Source: an uncultured Clostridia bacterium
GTDB lineage: Bacteria > Bacillota > Clostridia > TANB77 > CAG-508
Direction: 5' to 3'
Length of the DNA: 64,000 nt
Assembly: GCA_934149165.1 (NCBI GenBank)
Contig: CAKPDY010000005.1
Span: forward strand, 1 to 64,000
Position 1 is the first letter of the stretch. Each line of letters begins with the position of its first letter. This document shows positions 27,478-37,736 of the stretch, piece by piece. The translations under genes and the position numbers were made by a program. The notes beneath the pieces were generated by a model that worked only from the letters and a program-made list of their open reading frames with translations, made no database searches and was not told where the DNA came from.

Positions 27478-30048
27478 CTATTTTTCAATCCATTTAATCA
27501 AATCTAAATTCTCTGCATCTAATATCATTTCATGTTTTGGCATAACTCTAAATGTATACCCATAATTTCCTCCTGTTGTTAACTCCACATTTGCTTCAAA
27601 TTTATATGTTTTATTACTATCATCTGATTCAATTAATTTCATTGGTATTACAACTGCATTACTTACAACACCTGTATCTTCAATTTGTCCATAATAAACC
27701 TGAGCTTGAATTTTATCCACCGAAATATTAGGCAACTTTACATTACATCTAACTTTAATTGATTTACCAGCATCAATTGTTTCATTATCTGCATTACTAT
27801 CTTCTTGAGTTATAATAATTTTATCAAAGCTTTCACTTATTTTCTTTTTCCATAAATTAAACTCAGTAACATTTGCTAAATCAGTGTAATATTTATTTGT
27901 TAAATTACATAAAGGCATATATAATTTTTGCATGTAATCAACTAACATTCTTGATGTACTAAATTTACCACCTGTAGTAATTATAGATTCTTTCATCATA
28001 TTTACCCATTTATTTGAAAAACCTTTATCATTTTGATTATAATAACTTGGTATTATTTTCTTTTCTAGTGTTGTGTATATACTTTCACTATCATCATTAT
28101 CTTGAACTTCATAATTATCATAATCCGAATTAGTACCTATCTTCCAGCCATTACAAGCATTATAACCTTCAGCCCACCAACCATCTAATATACTAAAATT
28201 AATTACACCATTTACAGATGCTTTTTGACCACTTGTTCCAGATGCTTCCATTGGACGCCTTGGATTATTTAACCATACATCAACACCACTTATTAAATAC
28301 CTAGACATTCCGATACTATAATCTTCTAACAAAAATACTTTTCCTTTAAATTGTGGTTTCATAGATATTTCATGTATAAATTTAATTAGTTCTTGACCTT
28401 CTTTATCTGCTGGATGTGCTTTTCCTGCAAAAATTAATTGAACTGGCTTATTTTTATCATTTAAAATTTGGGTAATTCTTTCTAAATCCCTAAAAATTAA
28501 TGTAGCTCTTTTATATGTTGCAAATCTTCTTGCAAATCCTATTGTTAAAGCATTTGGATTTAATCCTGAAACTACATTTGAAATTTCATCATATGTATAT
28601 CCATTTCTTTTTAATCTTTCTGCTGTATTATCTTTTACTAATGCCAATAATTTTCTTTTTCTTTCAATATGTGCTTCCCATAATTCTTTATCTGGAATAT
28701 TTTTTATATTTTTCCATACATTATTATCATAAATCATATCTTGCCAAAATGGAATTAAATATCTATTATACAACCTTTTTAAATTTGGAGCTAGCCATGT
28801 GCATGTGTGAATTCCATTTGTTACATATGTTATAGGTGACTCATGTGATATTATATTTGGCCAAACATCTGCAAATAATTCTCTTGAAACAGCTCCATGA
28901 AGCTTACTTACACCGTTTTTCTTTCCTGAAATTTTAAGTGCTAATATTCCCATATTAAATCCACTATTTTGAACTTTTGCATTTGGAGCCATTCCCATTT
29001 TCAAAAATTCCTCTTTTGATATTCCAAAACTGTCCCAAATTCCATTAAAATATGTTTCAATTAATGCTATTGGGAAAATATCATTTCCTGCAGGAACTGG
29101 TGTATGTGTTGTAAATACAGTTTTTGAAGATACTATGTCTTTTGCTATATTAAATGATACTTTCTTTTGTTTCATTATTTGTTCTATTAATTCTATTATT
29201 AAGAAAGATGAATGACCTTCATTCATATGATAAACTGTTGGATTTAAACCAAGTTGTTTTAATGCCTTAACACCTGCCATACCAAGCACAATTTCTTGTT
29301 GTATTCTTGTTTCTTGATTTCCACCATATAATGTTGACGTTATTCCTCTATATTCTGCTATATTTTCTTTTACATCTGAATCTAATAAATATAATTTTAC
29401 CCTTCCAACATTTATTTGCCATAATTTTAAATACAGTGTTCCTTTTGGCATTTTTACATCTATTAAAACATTCTCTTTTTTAGAATTTTTTACTTCTTTA
29501 ATTGGTAATGTTGAAACATCTATACTTCTAAACTCTGTTTCTTGTTCACCATAAGCATTTATTTTTTGATGAAAATATCCATTTTTATATAATAGCCCTA
29601 CTGCAACAAGTGGAATTCCCAAGTCACTTGCTGATTTTAAATGATCACCAGATAAAATTCCAAGTCCACCTGAATAAATTTGTACTATTTCATCTAGCCC
29701 ATATTCTGCTGAAAAATATGCTATTAAATCATTTTTGTTATTTGGATATTTTTTTAAAAACCATGTATTTTTACTTTCCATATATGAATTAAAATTTACT
29801 AATAATTCATCATATTTTTTTAAAAATTCATTATTTTGTAATATATTATTCAATTTTTCCTGTGATACTAATCTTAAAAATTTGACAGGATTTTTTTCTA
29901 CTTTTTCCCACAAATCTATATCAATTTGTTTAAATAATTTTAAAAATTCACTATTCCAAGACCACCATAAATTATTTGATATTTTTGAAAGACCTTTTAT
30001 TCTTTCTGGTAATTGTGGTGTTACTGTAATTCTATTAAAAACATACAT
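27478..30048 (-). CDS. glgP: Alpha-glucan (glycogen) phosphorylase
   Basis: 856 residues of the GT35 family, alpha-glucan phosphorylase type. It releases glucose-1-phosphate from glycogen-like polymers. The N-terminal NNLWWSWN and YHMNEGHSSF are characteristic. The pyridoxal-phosphate site is seen in SGTSGQKASVNG, followed by LDGWWAEGYN. A C-terminal beta domain of about 130 residues follows. It has its own promoter and lies upstream of pyk, consistent with use of stored sugar. Confidence 0.94.
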   Translation of the reverse strand: MYVFNRITVTPQLPERIKGLSKISNNLWWSWNSEFLKLFKQIDIDLWEKVEKNPVKFLRLVSQEKLNNILQNNEFLKKYDELLVNFNSYMESKNTWFLKKYPNNKNDLIAYFSAEYGLDEIVQIYSGGLGILSGDHLKSASDLGIPLVAVGLLYKNGYFHQKINAYGEQETEFRSIDVSTLPIKEVKNSKKENVLIDVKMPKGTLYLKLWQINVGRVKLYLLDSDVKENIAEYRGITSTLYGGNQETRIQQEIVLGMAGVKALKQLGLNPTVYHMNEGHSSFLIIELIEQIMKQKKVSFNIAKDIVSSKTVFTTHTPVPAGNDIFPIALIETYFNGIWDSFGISKEEFLKMGMAPNAKVQNSGFNMGILALKISGKKNGVSKLHGAVSRELFADVWPNIISHESPITYVTNGIHTCTWLAPNLKRLYNRYLIPFWQDMIYDNNVWKNIKNIPDKELWEAHIERKRKLLALVKDNTAERLKRNGYTYDEISNVVSGLNPNALTIGFARRFATYKRATLIFRDLERITQILNDKNKPVQLIFAGKAHPADKEGQELIKFIHEISMKPQFKGKVFLLEDYSIGMSRYLISGVDVWLNNPRRPMEASGTSGQKASVNGVINFSILDGWWAEGYNACNGWKIGTNSDYDNYEVQDNDDSESIYTTLEKKIIPSYYNQNDKGFSNKWVNMMKESIITTGGKFSTSRMLVDYMQKLYMPLCNLTNKYYTDLANVTEFNLWKKKISESFDKIIITQEDSNADNETIDAGKSIKVRCNVKLPNISVDKIQAQVYYGQIEDTGVVSNAVVIPMKLIESDDSNKTYKFEANVELTTGGNYGYTFRVMPKHEMILDAENLDLIKWIEK

Positions 30049-30118
30049 ATTGATACATTTCCTCCTTTTTCTTTCGTAATTGCATATATTTTATATTGTT
30101 TCTCTTTTTTATAGTATT

Positions 30119-30147
30119 ATTATCTATTAAGATGTAATTTTTGTCAA
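30119..30147 (-). promoter_or_regulatory. Promoter of glgP
   Basis: TTGACA (30142-30147), a 17-bp spacer and GATAAT (30119-30124) on the minus strand. Confidence 0.75.
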
Positions 30148-30192
30148 GAAATTTTTAGGAATTGATGGAGGAAGTGGAAAGCAAAAGGGAAA

Positions 30193-30231
30193 GAGGAACC
30201 CAAATGGTTTTCCCTACCCCTTGGGTTCCTC
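30193..30231 (-). terminator. Terminator after MgtA-type gene
   Basis: AGGAACCCAA (30194-30203) pairs with TTGGGTTCCT (30221-30230). The minus strand continues CTCTTTCCCTTTTG. It is the only clear hairpin between the ATPase stop and glgP. Confidence 0.6.
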
Positions 30232-30255
30232 CGTTTCTTTTTCACTACTCAACCT

Positions 30256-32896
30256 TTAAATCCAATCACCATATTTTCTAACATAAATTTTCTTCACAAA
30301 TAAAGCAACTAAACAATACAAAATAGGTACTGTAATTATTAATACAATATATTTAATTGGTAAAGCAACAAGTCCGATAAAATTTCCTATAAATGTAAAT
30401 GGTATTACTAATGCAATTATACTTAATATTACAGAACTTGCATACACATATTTAGATGCATGACTTTGCACTAACGGAATTTTAGCAGTTCTTATTACAT
30501 GTAATCCAACTAAATTAGATACTATTCCATATGAAAACCAAATAGTTTGAAATAATGCTACATCTGTTCCACGTAATTTAAACCCAAACCATAAAATTCC
30601 AAAAACTAATAAATCAAAAATTGAACTTGTTGGTCCCATGTACAACATAAATCTTTGTATACTTTGTAAATTCCATTTTTTTGGCTTTTTTAAATATTCT
30701 TTATCAACATTATCTAGTGGAATTGATAATTGTCCACAATCATATAATAAACTTTGAACTAATAATTGAATTGGAGTAATTGGAAAAAATGGTAAAAATA
30801 CACTTGCAATTACCACAGATAGCACTTCTCCAAAATTAAAACTAACAGCAAGTTTTATATATTTCATTAAATTTCCAAATGTTTTTCTTCCTTCCATAAC
30901 ACCATCAACTAAAACATTTAAATCTTTTTCTAGTAATATAATATCAGCAGTTTCTTTTGCAATATCAACAGCTGTATCTACTGAAATACCAACTTCGGAA
31001 TTCACAAGAGATGGGCTATCATTTATTCCATCACCCATATATCCTACTATATTTCCACTTTCTCTTAGTAACCTTATAATTCTAGCCTTTTGAATTGGTG
31101 ATAATTTTACAAATATATTTGTATTTCTTAAAAGCCTTAATACTGCTGAATCTTCCATTGTGTCTAAATTACTTCCTGAAACAATTCTTTTTGTATTTAT
31201 TCCAACTCTTTGGCAGATAGTTTTTGTAACATATTCATTATCACCTGTTAAAACAATAACTCTAATTCCTGAATCATTTAATCTTGAAATTGCCTGTTTT
31301 GCAGATTCTTTTGGTGGGTCTAAAAATCCAACAAAACCTAAGAAAGTCATATTTGTTTCATCTTTTTGTGAAAATTCTACTGTAGCAGAATCTAATGTTT
31401 TAGTACAAACTCCAATAACTCTCATTCCTTCTTGATTAAGAGATTTTGATATATTTTTTATGTTATTTTTTAATTGGCTAGTTATTGGTACAATTTTTCC
31501 ATTATCTTCAACTGTTGTACACATATTTAATATTTCTTCTATTGCACCTTTAGTAATTATTTGTAATCCACTATTGTTTGAAATAATTACTGATAAACAT
31601 CTTCTAACAAAATCAAATGGAATTTCATTTATTTTTATATATTCATCTTTTATATTTTCAATATTTTCTTTTGATACTCTTTTTAAAACAGCCTCATCAA
31701 TACTACCTTTTAACCCAGTTTGAAAAACAGCATTCAAATATACATAATTTAATATTTTTATATTTTCTTTTCCATATGCATCTAAATATTTCTCTAAAAC
31801 TATATTATCTTGTGTTAAAGTTCCTGTTTTATCTGTGCATAGAATATTCATAGCTCCAAAACTTTGTATACTATCTAATCTTTTTACTATTGTCTTTTTC
31901 TTAGACATTCTAATTGCACCTTTACCTAAACTTGATGATAGTATAACTGGTAATAATAAAGGGGTTATACCTATTGCAATTGCAACAGAAAATGTAAAAG
32001 CTATTAGTACACTATGTTTATTTGCATTTAAAGCAAATGTTATAGGTATCATAATTAACATAAATCTTATTAATAATTTACTTAAATTTTCTGTTCCTTT
32101 TTGAAATGTAGTTTTAGGTTTTCCAGAAGTAATTGTGTTTGATATTTTCCCAAAATAAGTATCTTTAGCAATTTTAAATATTACGCCCTTTCCTGAACCA
32201 CTTGTTACATTTGTTCCCATAAAACAAATATTATCTAAATCTGTTATGTTTTCTATATCTTCTTCTGATTGTAATTGTGTACTTGAAAATTTTTCAATAG
32301 CTTCAGATTCACCTGTTAATGAAGATTGACTTACATGCAAATTGTTAGACTCTACTAAACGTAAATCTCCTGGAATTAAATCTCCTGCCGACAATAAAAC
32401 AACATCACCTACTGTTAAGTTTTCTATAGGCAATTTAATCTTTTCGCCATTTCTAATTACTGTAGCTGTAGTTGCTATTAATTTTTTTAAATTTGCTGCA
32501 TCTTTATTAGATTTATAAACAACAACAAAGTCCAATAATGTACTTAACAAAATTAAAACTATTATTACTATTATATTTGCATAATTAGGTGGTTCTGTTA
32601 GTATTATATCTGTGTAAATTAAAACCAAAGTTATTCCAATTAATATTAAATTAAATGGACTCATTAAACTATTAAATAAATATTGATACCACTTTCTTTG
32701 TTTACCATTATCTATTTGATTTTTGCCATATTTAGCAATATTTTCATCTACTTGATTATTATTTAATCCGTTCTGAAATATTTAATTTCATATATGAAAC
32801 AAATTCATCTACATTTGAAATACACTGTTTACCATATAATTTCTTTATATCTATTTTATCATTTTTCTCTTGTTTATTATTTTGTTGATTTTTCAT
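30256..32896 (-). CDS. mgtA: MgtA-type Mg2+ P-type ATPase, +1 shift at CGG
   Basis: 879 residues if one base is skipped. P-type ATPase of the MgtA group, which imports Mg2+. DKTGTLTQDNIVLE, GDGINDSPSL and the C-terminal LLVQSLLYDCGQLSIP with FMLYMGPTSSIFD match MgtA closely. The N-terminal 42 codons begin at ATG 32896 after AGAGGTG. At 32768-32770 the frame reads GAA CGG ATT AAA TAA. Skipping the C gives GAA GGA TTA AAT and the usual cation-ATPase N-domain ending in YGKNQI, in frame with the rest. No M-box riboswitch is visible in the short leader. Confidence 0.9.
32768..32770 (-). other. Candidate +1 recoding site (CGG) in mgtA
   Basis: GAA CGG ATT AAA TAA on the minus strand; without the C it reads GAA GGA TTA. 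Zero-frame reading stops three codons on, giving only about 45 residues. Confidence 0.82.
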
Positions 32897-32925
32897 AATC
32901 AAACACACCTCTTGTTTCTCTTTAT

Positions 32926-32961
32926 AAAAAAGCAAATATCAAAGGTAATATTTGCTTTTTT
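32926..32961 (-). terminator. Terminator after transglycosylase gene
   Basis: GCAAATAT and ATATTTGC arms with A- and T-run extensions, directly downstream of the stop at 32989 and upstream of the ATPase start. Confidence 0.85.
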
Positions 32962-32988
32962 TATTATCTTTATTTATTATTTTTTTAT

Positions 32989-33705
32989 TCATTTTTCATA
33001 ATACTCATTTAAGTTAATCTTATCCGCTTCTTCCTGAGTTAAATACCCATATTGTACCATTGATTTTATAACTTTTTCTTGTCTTTTTTTAGATAAATCT
33101 GGATTTACATTTGGTGAATATACACTTGGAGCATTAGGTATTCCTGCTAATAATGTACATTCATACAAATTCATTTCCGAGGGTGTTTTATTAAAATAAC
33201 CTTTACATGCATCTTTTATACAATAATACCCATCTCCATAATAAATATCATTTACATATAATTCCAAAATTTCATTTTTTGAATAATTTTTTTCTAATTT
33301 TATACTTATTAATATTTCTGCTATTTTTCTATCAATTGAATCATTTAGATTTTCCATAAAATATAAATTTTTTGCAACTTGCTGTGTTATAGTACTTCCA
33401 CCTTCAACTAATTCTTTATTTTTTATATTTGATGTTAACGCTCTTCCTATTGCTATTACATCTACAGCACCATGTTCATTAAATCTATGGTCTTCAACTG
33501 CTATTACTGCATTTTTGTAATTTTGTGGAATTTCATTTATTGAAACAAATTTTTCAGATTGTCTTATTTGTTCAACTTTATCTGATATGCTCATTTTTTT
33601 TATGGTTTGTTTATATAGTATATATCCATTTGCAAATATGTATATTCCTATTGTTAATAAGGTTGCAATTATAATTATAAGTGTATTTTTTATTATTTTT
33701 TTCAC
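32989..33705 (-). CDS. Monofunctional peptidoglycan transglycosylase (GT51)
   Basis: 238 residues: an N-terminal membrane segment (about 8-27) and a GT51 domain that polymerises lipid II into glycan strands outside the membrane. The catalytic AVEDHRFNEHG, then EGGSTITQQVAKN, and LLAGIPNAPSVYSP are all present. There is no transpeptidase domain, so it is a MtgA-like enzyme rather than a complete class A PBP. The start is GTG 33705, eight bases after AGAGG; an earlier GTG overlaps the ribosome binding site. Confidence 0.92.
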   Translation of the reverse strand: MKKIIKNTLIIIIATLLTIGIYIFANGYILYKQTIKKMSISDKVEQIRQSEKFVSINEIPQNYKNAVIAVEDHRFNEHGAVDVIAIGRALTSNIKNKELVEGGSTITQQVAKNLYFMENLNDSIDRKIAEILISIKLEKNYSKNEILELYVNDIYYGDGYYCIKDACKGYFNKTPSEMNLYECTLLAGIPNAPSVYSPNVNPDLSKKRQEKVIKSMVQYGYLTQEEADKINLNEYYEK

Positions 33706-33818
33706 TACTCTCACCTCTTTTTTTACATTATATTTTAATTTAATAAAAAGTTCAAGTATTTTATTTTTTGTTTTTCTAAGTTGTTTGTGCTTAATATTTT
33801 TATTAATATGTCAATTGC

Positions 33819-33850
33819 AAAAGCATTAAATTATAGAGTAGACTAAAAAT
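33819..33850 (+). repeat. Recurrent intergenic motif, copy B
   Basis: Core TAGAGTAGACTAAAAA, about 100 bp before the HD protein gene. It shares further downstream similarity (AAATATAA, then AAAAAACTATT) with copy C at 51287. Confidence 0.55.
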
Positions 33851-33947
33851 ATAAATATAAAAAAACTATTCCATTTTTCATAACAATATAATATAATAAT
33901 AGTATAATAAAATATAAAAGCAAAAGAAAGGAGTTCCATAGCACTAT

Positions 33948-34460
33948 ATGAAAAATACCAAAGAATTTGAATTAATAATACAAGATATTATTGAAAACCC
34001 AACTGTTCAAAAAATGAAAAATTTTAAACAACATTATGAAACCTCATGTTATGACCATTGTAAAAATGTTGCATTAATTAGTTATAAAATATGTAAAAAA
34101 CTACACCTAGACTATATTTCAGTCGCAAGGGCAGGAATGTTGCATGACCTATTTTTATATGATTGGAGACATAGAGAAAATGGAAGAAAAGGTCTGCATG
34201 CTTTCACACACCCAAAAGCCGCATTAGAAAACTCAAAAAAACTTTTTAATTTATCATCAAAAGAACAAGACATAATTTTAAAACACATGTGGCCTGTAAC
34301 ACTTACTTTTCCAAAATATGCAGAAAGTTATATAGTAACTTTTTCTGATAAATATTGTGCTATTTCAGAAAGCTTTAGCTATTATTATAAAGTATTTTTT
34401 TCCAGAAAATACTTACGATTAGCATATATTTTCCTATGTTTATTTATAATACATTTATAA
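33948..34460 (+). CDS. HD-domain phosphohydrolase
   Basis: 170 residues. The HD metal-binding signature is visible as YDHCKNVA, then MLHDLFLYD, H in FTHPKAA, and a later SDKYCA. HD proteins hydrolyse phosphate esters of nucleotides or RNA; the substrate cannot be told. The C-terminus is hydrophobic. The start at 33948 has AAAGGAG about 13 bases upstream, a wide spacing. Confidence 0.8.
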   Translation: MKNTKEFELIIQDIIENPTVQKMKNFKQHYETSCYDHCKNVALISYKICKKLHLDYISVARAGMLHDLFLYDWRHRENGRKGLHAFTHPKAALENSKKLFNLSSKEQDIILKHMWPVTLTFPKYAESYIVTFSDKYCAISESFSYYYKVFFSRKYLRLAYIFLCLFIIHL

Positions 34461-34473
34461 AATTTAATTTTAT

Positions 34474-34512
34474 AAAAACAACCACTATTAAAAAAAATAG
34501 TGATTGTTTTTT
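34474..34512. terminator. Bidirectional terminator
   Basis: AACAACCACTATT and AATAGTGATTGTT arms with one mismatch, and A/T runs on both sides, between the convergent HD and DUF4363 genes. Confidence 0.85.
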
Positions 34513-34532
34513 ATATTGAAAAAAATATTTCA

Positions 34533-34922
34533 TTAAAAAATATTAACTAATTTTAATGAATCTTTATCTTTTATATGCTCTAATACAAATTTACATTTTT
34601 CTAATTCTTCATAACATTTATCATAATCTTTAATTTTAATATTAGCTTTTGCAGAAATTAACTGTGTTTTAACCTTTTCAAGTTCATCATGTTCAATATA
34701 ATATGCAAGTAAATCATATTTTTCATTCCACTTATCTTCAACACCTTGAATTTCACTTTCTAAATCTGAAAGTTCTGAATTATCATTAATTATTTTTCCC
34801 ATTATATTATCTAATTGTACAGATATATTATCAAAAAAATTTTTTGTATATATTTGAGTGCATATATGACCTGTTATTATTAATATAATTATTAATATAA
34901 CTATATAAATCTCTTTTTTCAT
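34533..34922 (-). CDS. DUF4363 family protein
   Basis: 129 residues: an N-terminal membrane segment (about 5-23) followed by a helical, acidic domain with heptad-like leucines outside or at the membrane face. It matches the small DUF4363 family that often lies next to DUF421 genes in sporulating Clostridia. It lies 55 bp downstream of the DUF421 gene. Function is unknown. Confidence 0.75.
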   Translation of the reverse strand: MKKEIYIVILIIILIITGHICTQIYTKNFFDNISVQLDNIMGKIINDNSELSDLESEIQGVEDKWNEKYDLLAYYIEHDELEKVKTQLISAKANIKIKDYDKCYEELEKCKFVLEHIKDKDSLKLVNIF

Positions 34923-34977
34923 AAAATTAATTTCCTTTCTTACTTATTTATTAATATCACATTATTAAAATAATAAA

Positions 34978-35652
34978 TTAAGAATTCTCCTTTTTTTGGC
35001 AAAAAAATTGACCTTTTCCATCAATTGTAACAATTAATGCTTCTTCTGGTTTAAAGCCAAACTTTTCTACTTGCTTTTTTAACCATACATAATTTTTTCC
35101 CAAAGCTTTCAAATTTTCATTCATAATCTTTCCATCAATTACTAAATCATAGGATATTCCTTCATATTCTGGCTCAATTCCGAAATCTTCTGGAATACAA
35201 TTACGTTTATTTGGCTTTTGTATTACATTAATTTGACCACTTGTTTCTAATATTGCAAATTCTACATCACCCAAATTCATAACATTACTATCTCTTAACC
35301 TTTCTTGTAATTCATTTATTGTAAATCGTTCTTTTTTTAACATTTTTTCATCTATTTTTCCTCTATATATTAATATTGAAGGTTTTCCACAAATTAATTC
35401 TCTCATTTTAGTACTTTTTAAATTACAAACAGAAATTATTAAATGCATTACTAATAACCCTAAAATTGGAATTATACCATTAGTTATTGGTATTCCACTA
35501 TTACTCATTGGTGTAGCTGCCAAATCTGCTATCATTATTGATATAGCAAGTTCAAATGGTTGAAGTTGCCCTATTTCCCTTTTTCCCATTAATCTCATAA
35601 CTATTAATACAATTATGTATAAAAGAATTGACCTAATAAATGTTACTAACAT
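34978..35652 (-). CDS. DUF421 (YetF-like) membrane protein
   Basis: 224 residues. Three N-terminal membrane segments contain RLMGKREIGQLQPFELAI and IADLA, the hallmark of DUF421. Two small alpha/beta lobes follow, with GKIDEKMLKKE and MNLGDVEFAILE. The family is linked to spores in Bacillus but its biochemical role is unsettled. I prefer the ATG at 35652, nine bases after GGAG, over an ATG two codons upstream. The DUF421-DUF4363 pairing supports co-transcription. Confidence 0.88.
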   Translation of the reverse strand: MLVTFIRSILLYIIVLIVMRLMGKREIGQLQPFELAISIMIADLAATPMSNSGIPITNGIIPILGLLVMHLIISVCNLKSTKMRELICGKPSILIYRGKIDEKMLKKERFTINELQERLRDSNVMNLGDVEFAILETSGQINVIQKPNKRNCIPEDFGIEPEYEGISYDLVIDGKIMNENLKALGKNYVWLKKQVEKFGFKPEEALIVTIDGKGQFFCQKKENS

Positions 35653-35805
35653 TTGCATAATCTCCTTTTTTATGATTTTTTATTTTATTTTGCCAATGTT
35701 TAAAAAAAATTATTCATATTTTAAGCATAATATATAATTTTTAGTTAATAATAAAAATGAACGTAATTTTTATTGCGTCATGCTTTTTATAAGGAGGTTA
35801 TTCAT

Positions 35806-36183
35806 ATGTCAGATAATCAAGTAAATACTCAATCTAACGGCGGAGTAAATACAGTTTGGCAAATTGTAGGTAGATTAATTACAGCAGCTATAGTTCTTGC
35901 TATTACTGCATTTTTCACTCCTGGATTTAGAATAAGTAGCTTTTGGGCACTAGCTGCTGCTGCAATTGTGCTTACTGTAATAGATTATTTAATAGTAAAA
36001 TTTACAGGACTTCATGCAAGTTCATTTGGTAAAGGATTTGTAGGTTTTGTACTTTCTGCTGTTGTATTATATGTAACACAATATTTTGTTGTAGGATATA
36101 CTATATCTTGGATAGCTGCAATTGTTGGTGCTATTGTATATGGTGTTGTTGATTACTTTTTACCTGGTGAACAACAATATTAG
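35806..36183 (+). CDS. Small four-helix membrane protein (holin-like family)
   Basis: 125 residues: a polar, Asn/Gln-rich N-terminus of about 20 residues, then four hydrophobic helices with small residues, and a short polar tail (PGEQQY). It resembles families annotated as phage holin family or DUF2512-like in sporulating Firmicutes. No phage genes are near, so a holin role is unlikely. The ATG at 35806 follows AAGGAGG; an upstream ATG in the same frame precedes that site. Confidence 0.75.
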   Translation: MSDNQVNTQSNGGVNTVWQIVGRLITAAIVLAITAFFTPGFRISSFWALAAAAIVLTVIDYLIVKFTGLHASSFGKGFVGFVLSAVVLYVTQYFVVGYTISWIAAIVGAIVYGVVDYFLPGEQQY

Positions 36184-36198
36184 TATATAATAAAGCTT

Positions 36199-36263
36199 AA
36201 AATGCACAAAGTAGATAACACATATATATTTTTTTTATATATGTTCCCTACTTTGTGCATTTT
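36199..36263. terminator. Bidirectional terminator with nested hairpin
   Basis: Perfect 16-bp outer arms (36199-36214 and 36248-36263) enclose an ACATATATA/TATATATGT inner stem. It lies between the convergent membrane protein and UDP-sugar pyrophosphorylase genes. Confidence 0.8.
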
Positions 36264-36272
36264 ACTTATTGC

Positions 36273-37532
36273 TTAATTTATTTGTGCCATATTTTTGGCA
36301 AGTTTATTATTATATAATTTTATAGCAGTTTCTGGACTATCATTTCCTTCTGCATTTTTTATAGGTGCAAATTCATCTTCTCTTTTTACTCTTAAGATAC
36401 TCATATTATTATAATTTGAAAAAGCATCAAAAATAAAAGATTCAAATTTGTAAACATTTTTTTCTTCTGGTTTAATTAAATTACCATTTTCATCTAAATA
36501 TTCTGATTTTTTTTCTGCAATATGATATGGTAATACTTTATCTGCAAGTTCTTGTAATGCATCTATATTATATAAATGGCTTAAAATATTTACATCACCA
36601 TATAATAATTCACCATGTTCATCTAATTCTTCTGTCATTTTTTCTGGCAATTCTGAATACTCTATTATTCCTGGTTTTCCATCAATTTTACAAAAAACAC
36701 CAGCTCTTTCTTTAGGATTTGTTTTTATTACAGATTTTGAAGCTATTTTATTATTTTGACTAACAGTTATTCCTAATAATAAAGGATCAACTATTTTTAG
36801 TAAAATATTATCCACACCACCAACAAACACCCATTTTATATTATGTTGTTTCATTTTATTTATAATACCATTTTTTTGCAAAGAACTATAAATACTACCA
36901 TTTCCATCTGAAGCTTCTTTTATTAATTTATCTTTACCAATTAATAATTTTCCCTTCATAGATATTAATGGAGCCTTTCCTTGTTTAAAAAATGTTACAT
37001 TTTCTTTTCCATAACCAAAATAATTATGTTCTTCCATAAACTGTACGGTTTGAGAATTGTTTTCATCACTTGTCATTATGTACCAAGGAATTATAACATT
37101 ATATTTTTTATTTGCCTTTTGTAAAGCTTCTACAATTATTTGGAATAAATATTTTTCACCATTATCTAATTTTACTTTAAAAGTACCTTTAGGTCCACTA
37201 TGACCAAGTCTTGTTCCTTGACCACCAGCCATAGTAATTACAGCGTATTCACCATTTTTTATATAATTTTCTCCAATACTTTTAAAATTATCGAATTCTT
37301 CATTTGATAATTTTCCTATATCTATTGCTGAAATTTTTTCAATTTTTCTATTTCCAATTTCAAATGTTTTATTTAAATTATTGTACAAATTTATTACTTG
37401 CTCTATATTTAAATTCATTATTTGATTTATTAATTCAATTTTTTTATTTTCTTCTAACTTATTCATCCAAGAAATTATATGTTCTTGATTAAATTTCTTT
37501 AGTATTTCTATTGACTTTTTCTCATTCTTCAT
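36273..37532 (-). CDS. UDP-sugar (UDP-GlcNAc-type) pyrophosphorylase
   Basis: 419 residues of the UDPGP family, eukaryote-like UAP1/UGP type rather than GlmU or GalU. The nucleotide loop MAGGQGTRLGHSGPKGTF is clear, followed by PWYIMTSDEN and a FVGGVDN metal/sugar site. It forms UDP-GlcNAc or a related UDP-sugar from UTP and a sugar-1-phosphate. The ATG at 37532 lies seven bases after AGGAAAG, so it is preferred to ATGs upstream. Confidence 0.88.
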   Translation of the reverse strand: MKNEKKSIEILKKFNQEHIISWMNKLEENKKIELINQIMNLNIEQVINLYNNLNKTFEIGNRKIEKISAIDIGKLSNEEFDNFKSIGENYIKNGEYAVITMAGGQGTRLGHSGPKGTFKVKLDNGEKYLFQIIVEALQKANKKYNVIIPWYIMTSDENNSQTVQFMEEHNYFGYGKENVTFFKQGKAPLISMKGKLLIGKDKLIKEASDGNGSIYSSLQKNGIINKMKQHNIKWVFVGGVDNILLKIVDPLLLGITVSQNNKIASKSVIKTNPKERAGVFCKIDGKPGIIEYSELPEKMTEELDEHGELLYGDVNILSHLYNIDALQELADKVLPYHIAEKKSEYLDENGNLIKPEEKNVYKFESFIFDAFSNYNNMSILRVKREDEFAPIKNAEGNDSPETAIKLYNNKLAKNMAQIN

Positions 37533-37736
37533 TGTCATCTTTCCTTTACTTATATTGTATAAATTTTTCAACTTACAATATTAATTATAAGTTCTTTCCA
37601 TATATAATATGTTCATATTAGCACATATGTTTTTCAAAATCAATAGTTTGTATTTTATTTTTTGTCATAAAACCTATTTGTCATTAATATAAATTAATAA
37701 AGTTTAAATAGACAAACATTTAAGGAGGAATTATAA

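Noticed and set aside
35806..36183. A prophage holin
   Set aside because: No other phage gene is near and the protein resembles a chromosomal membrane family of sporulating Firmicutes.
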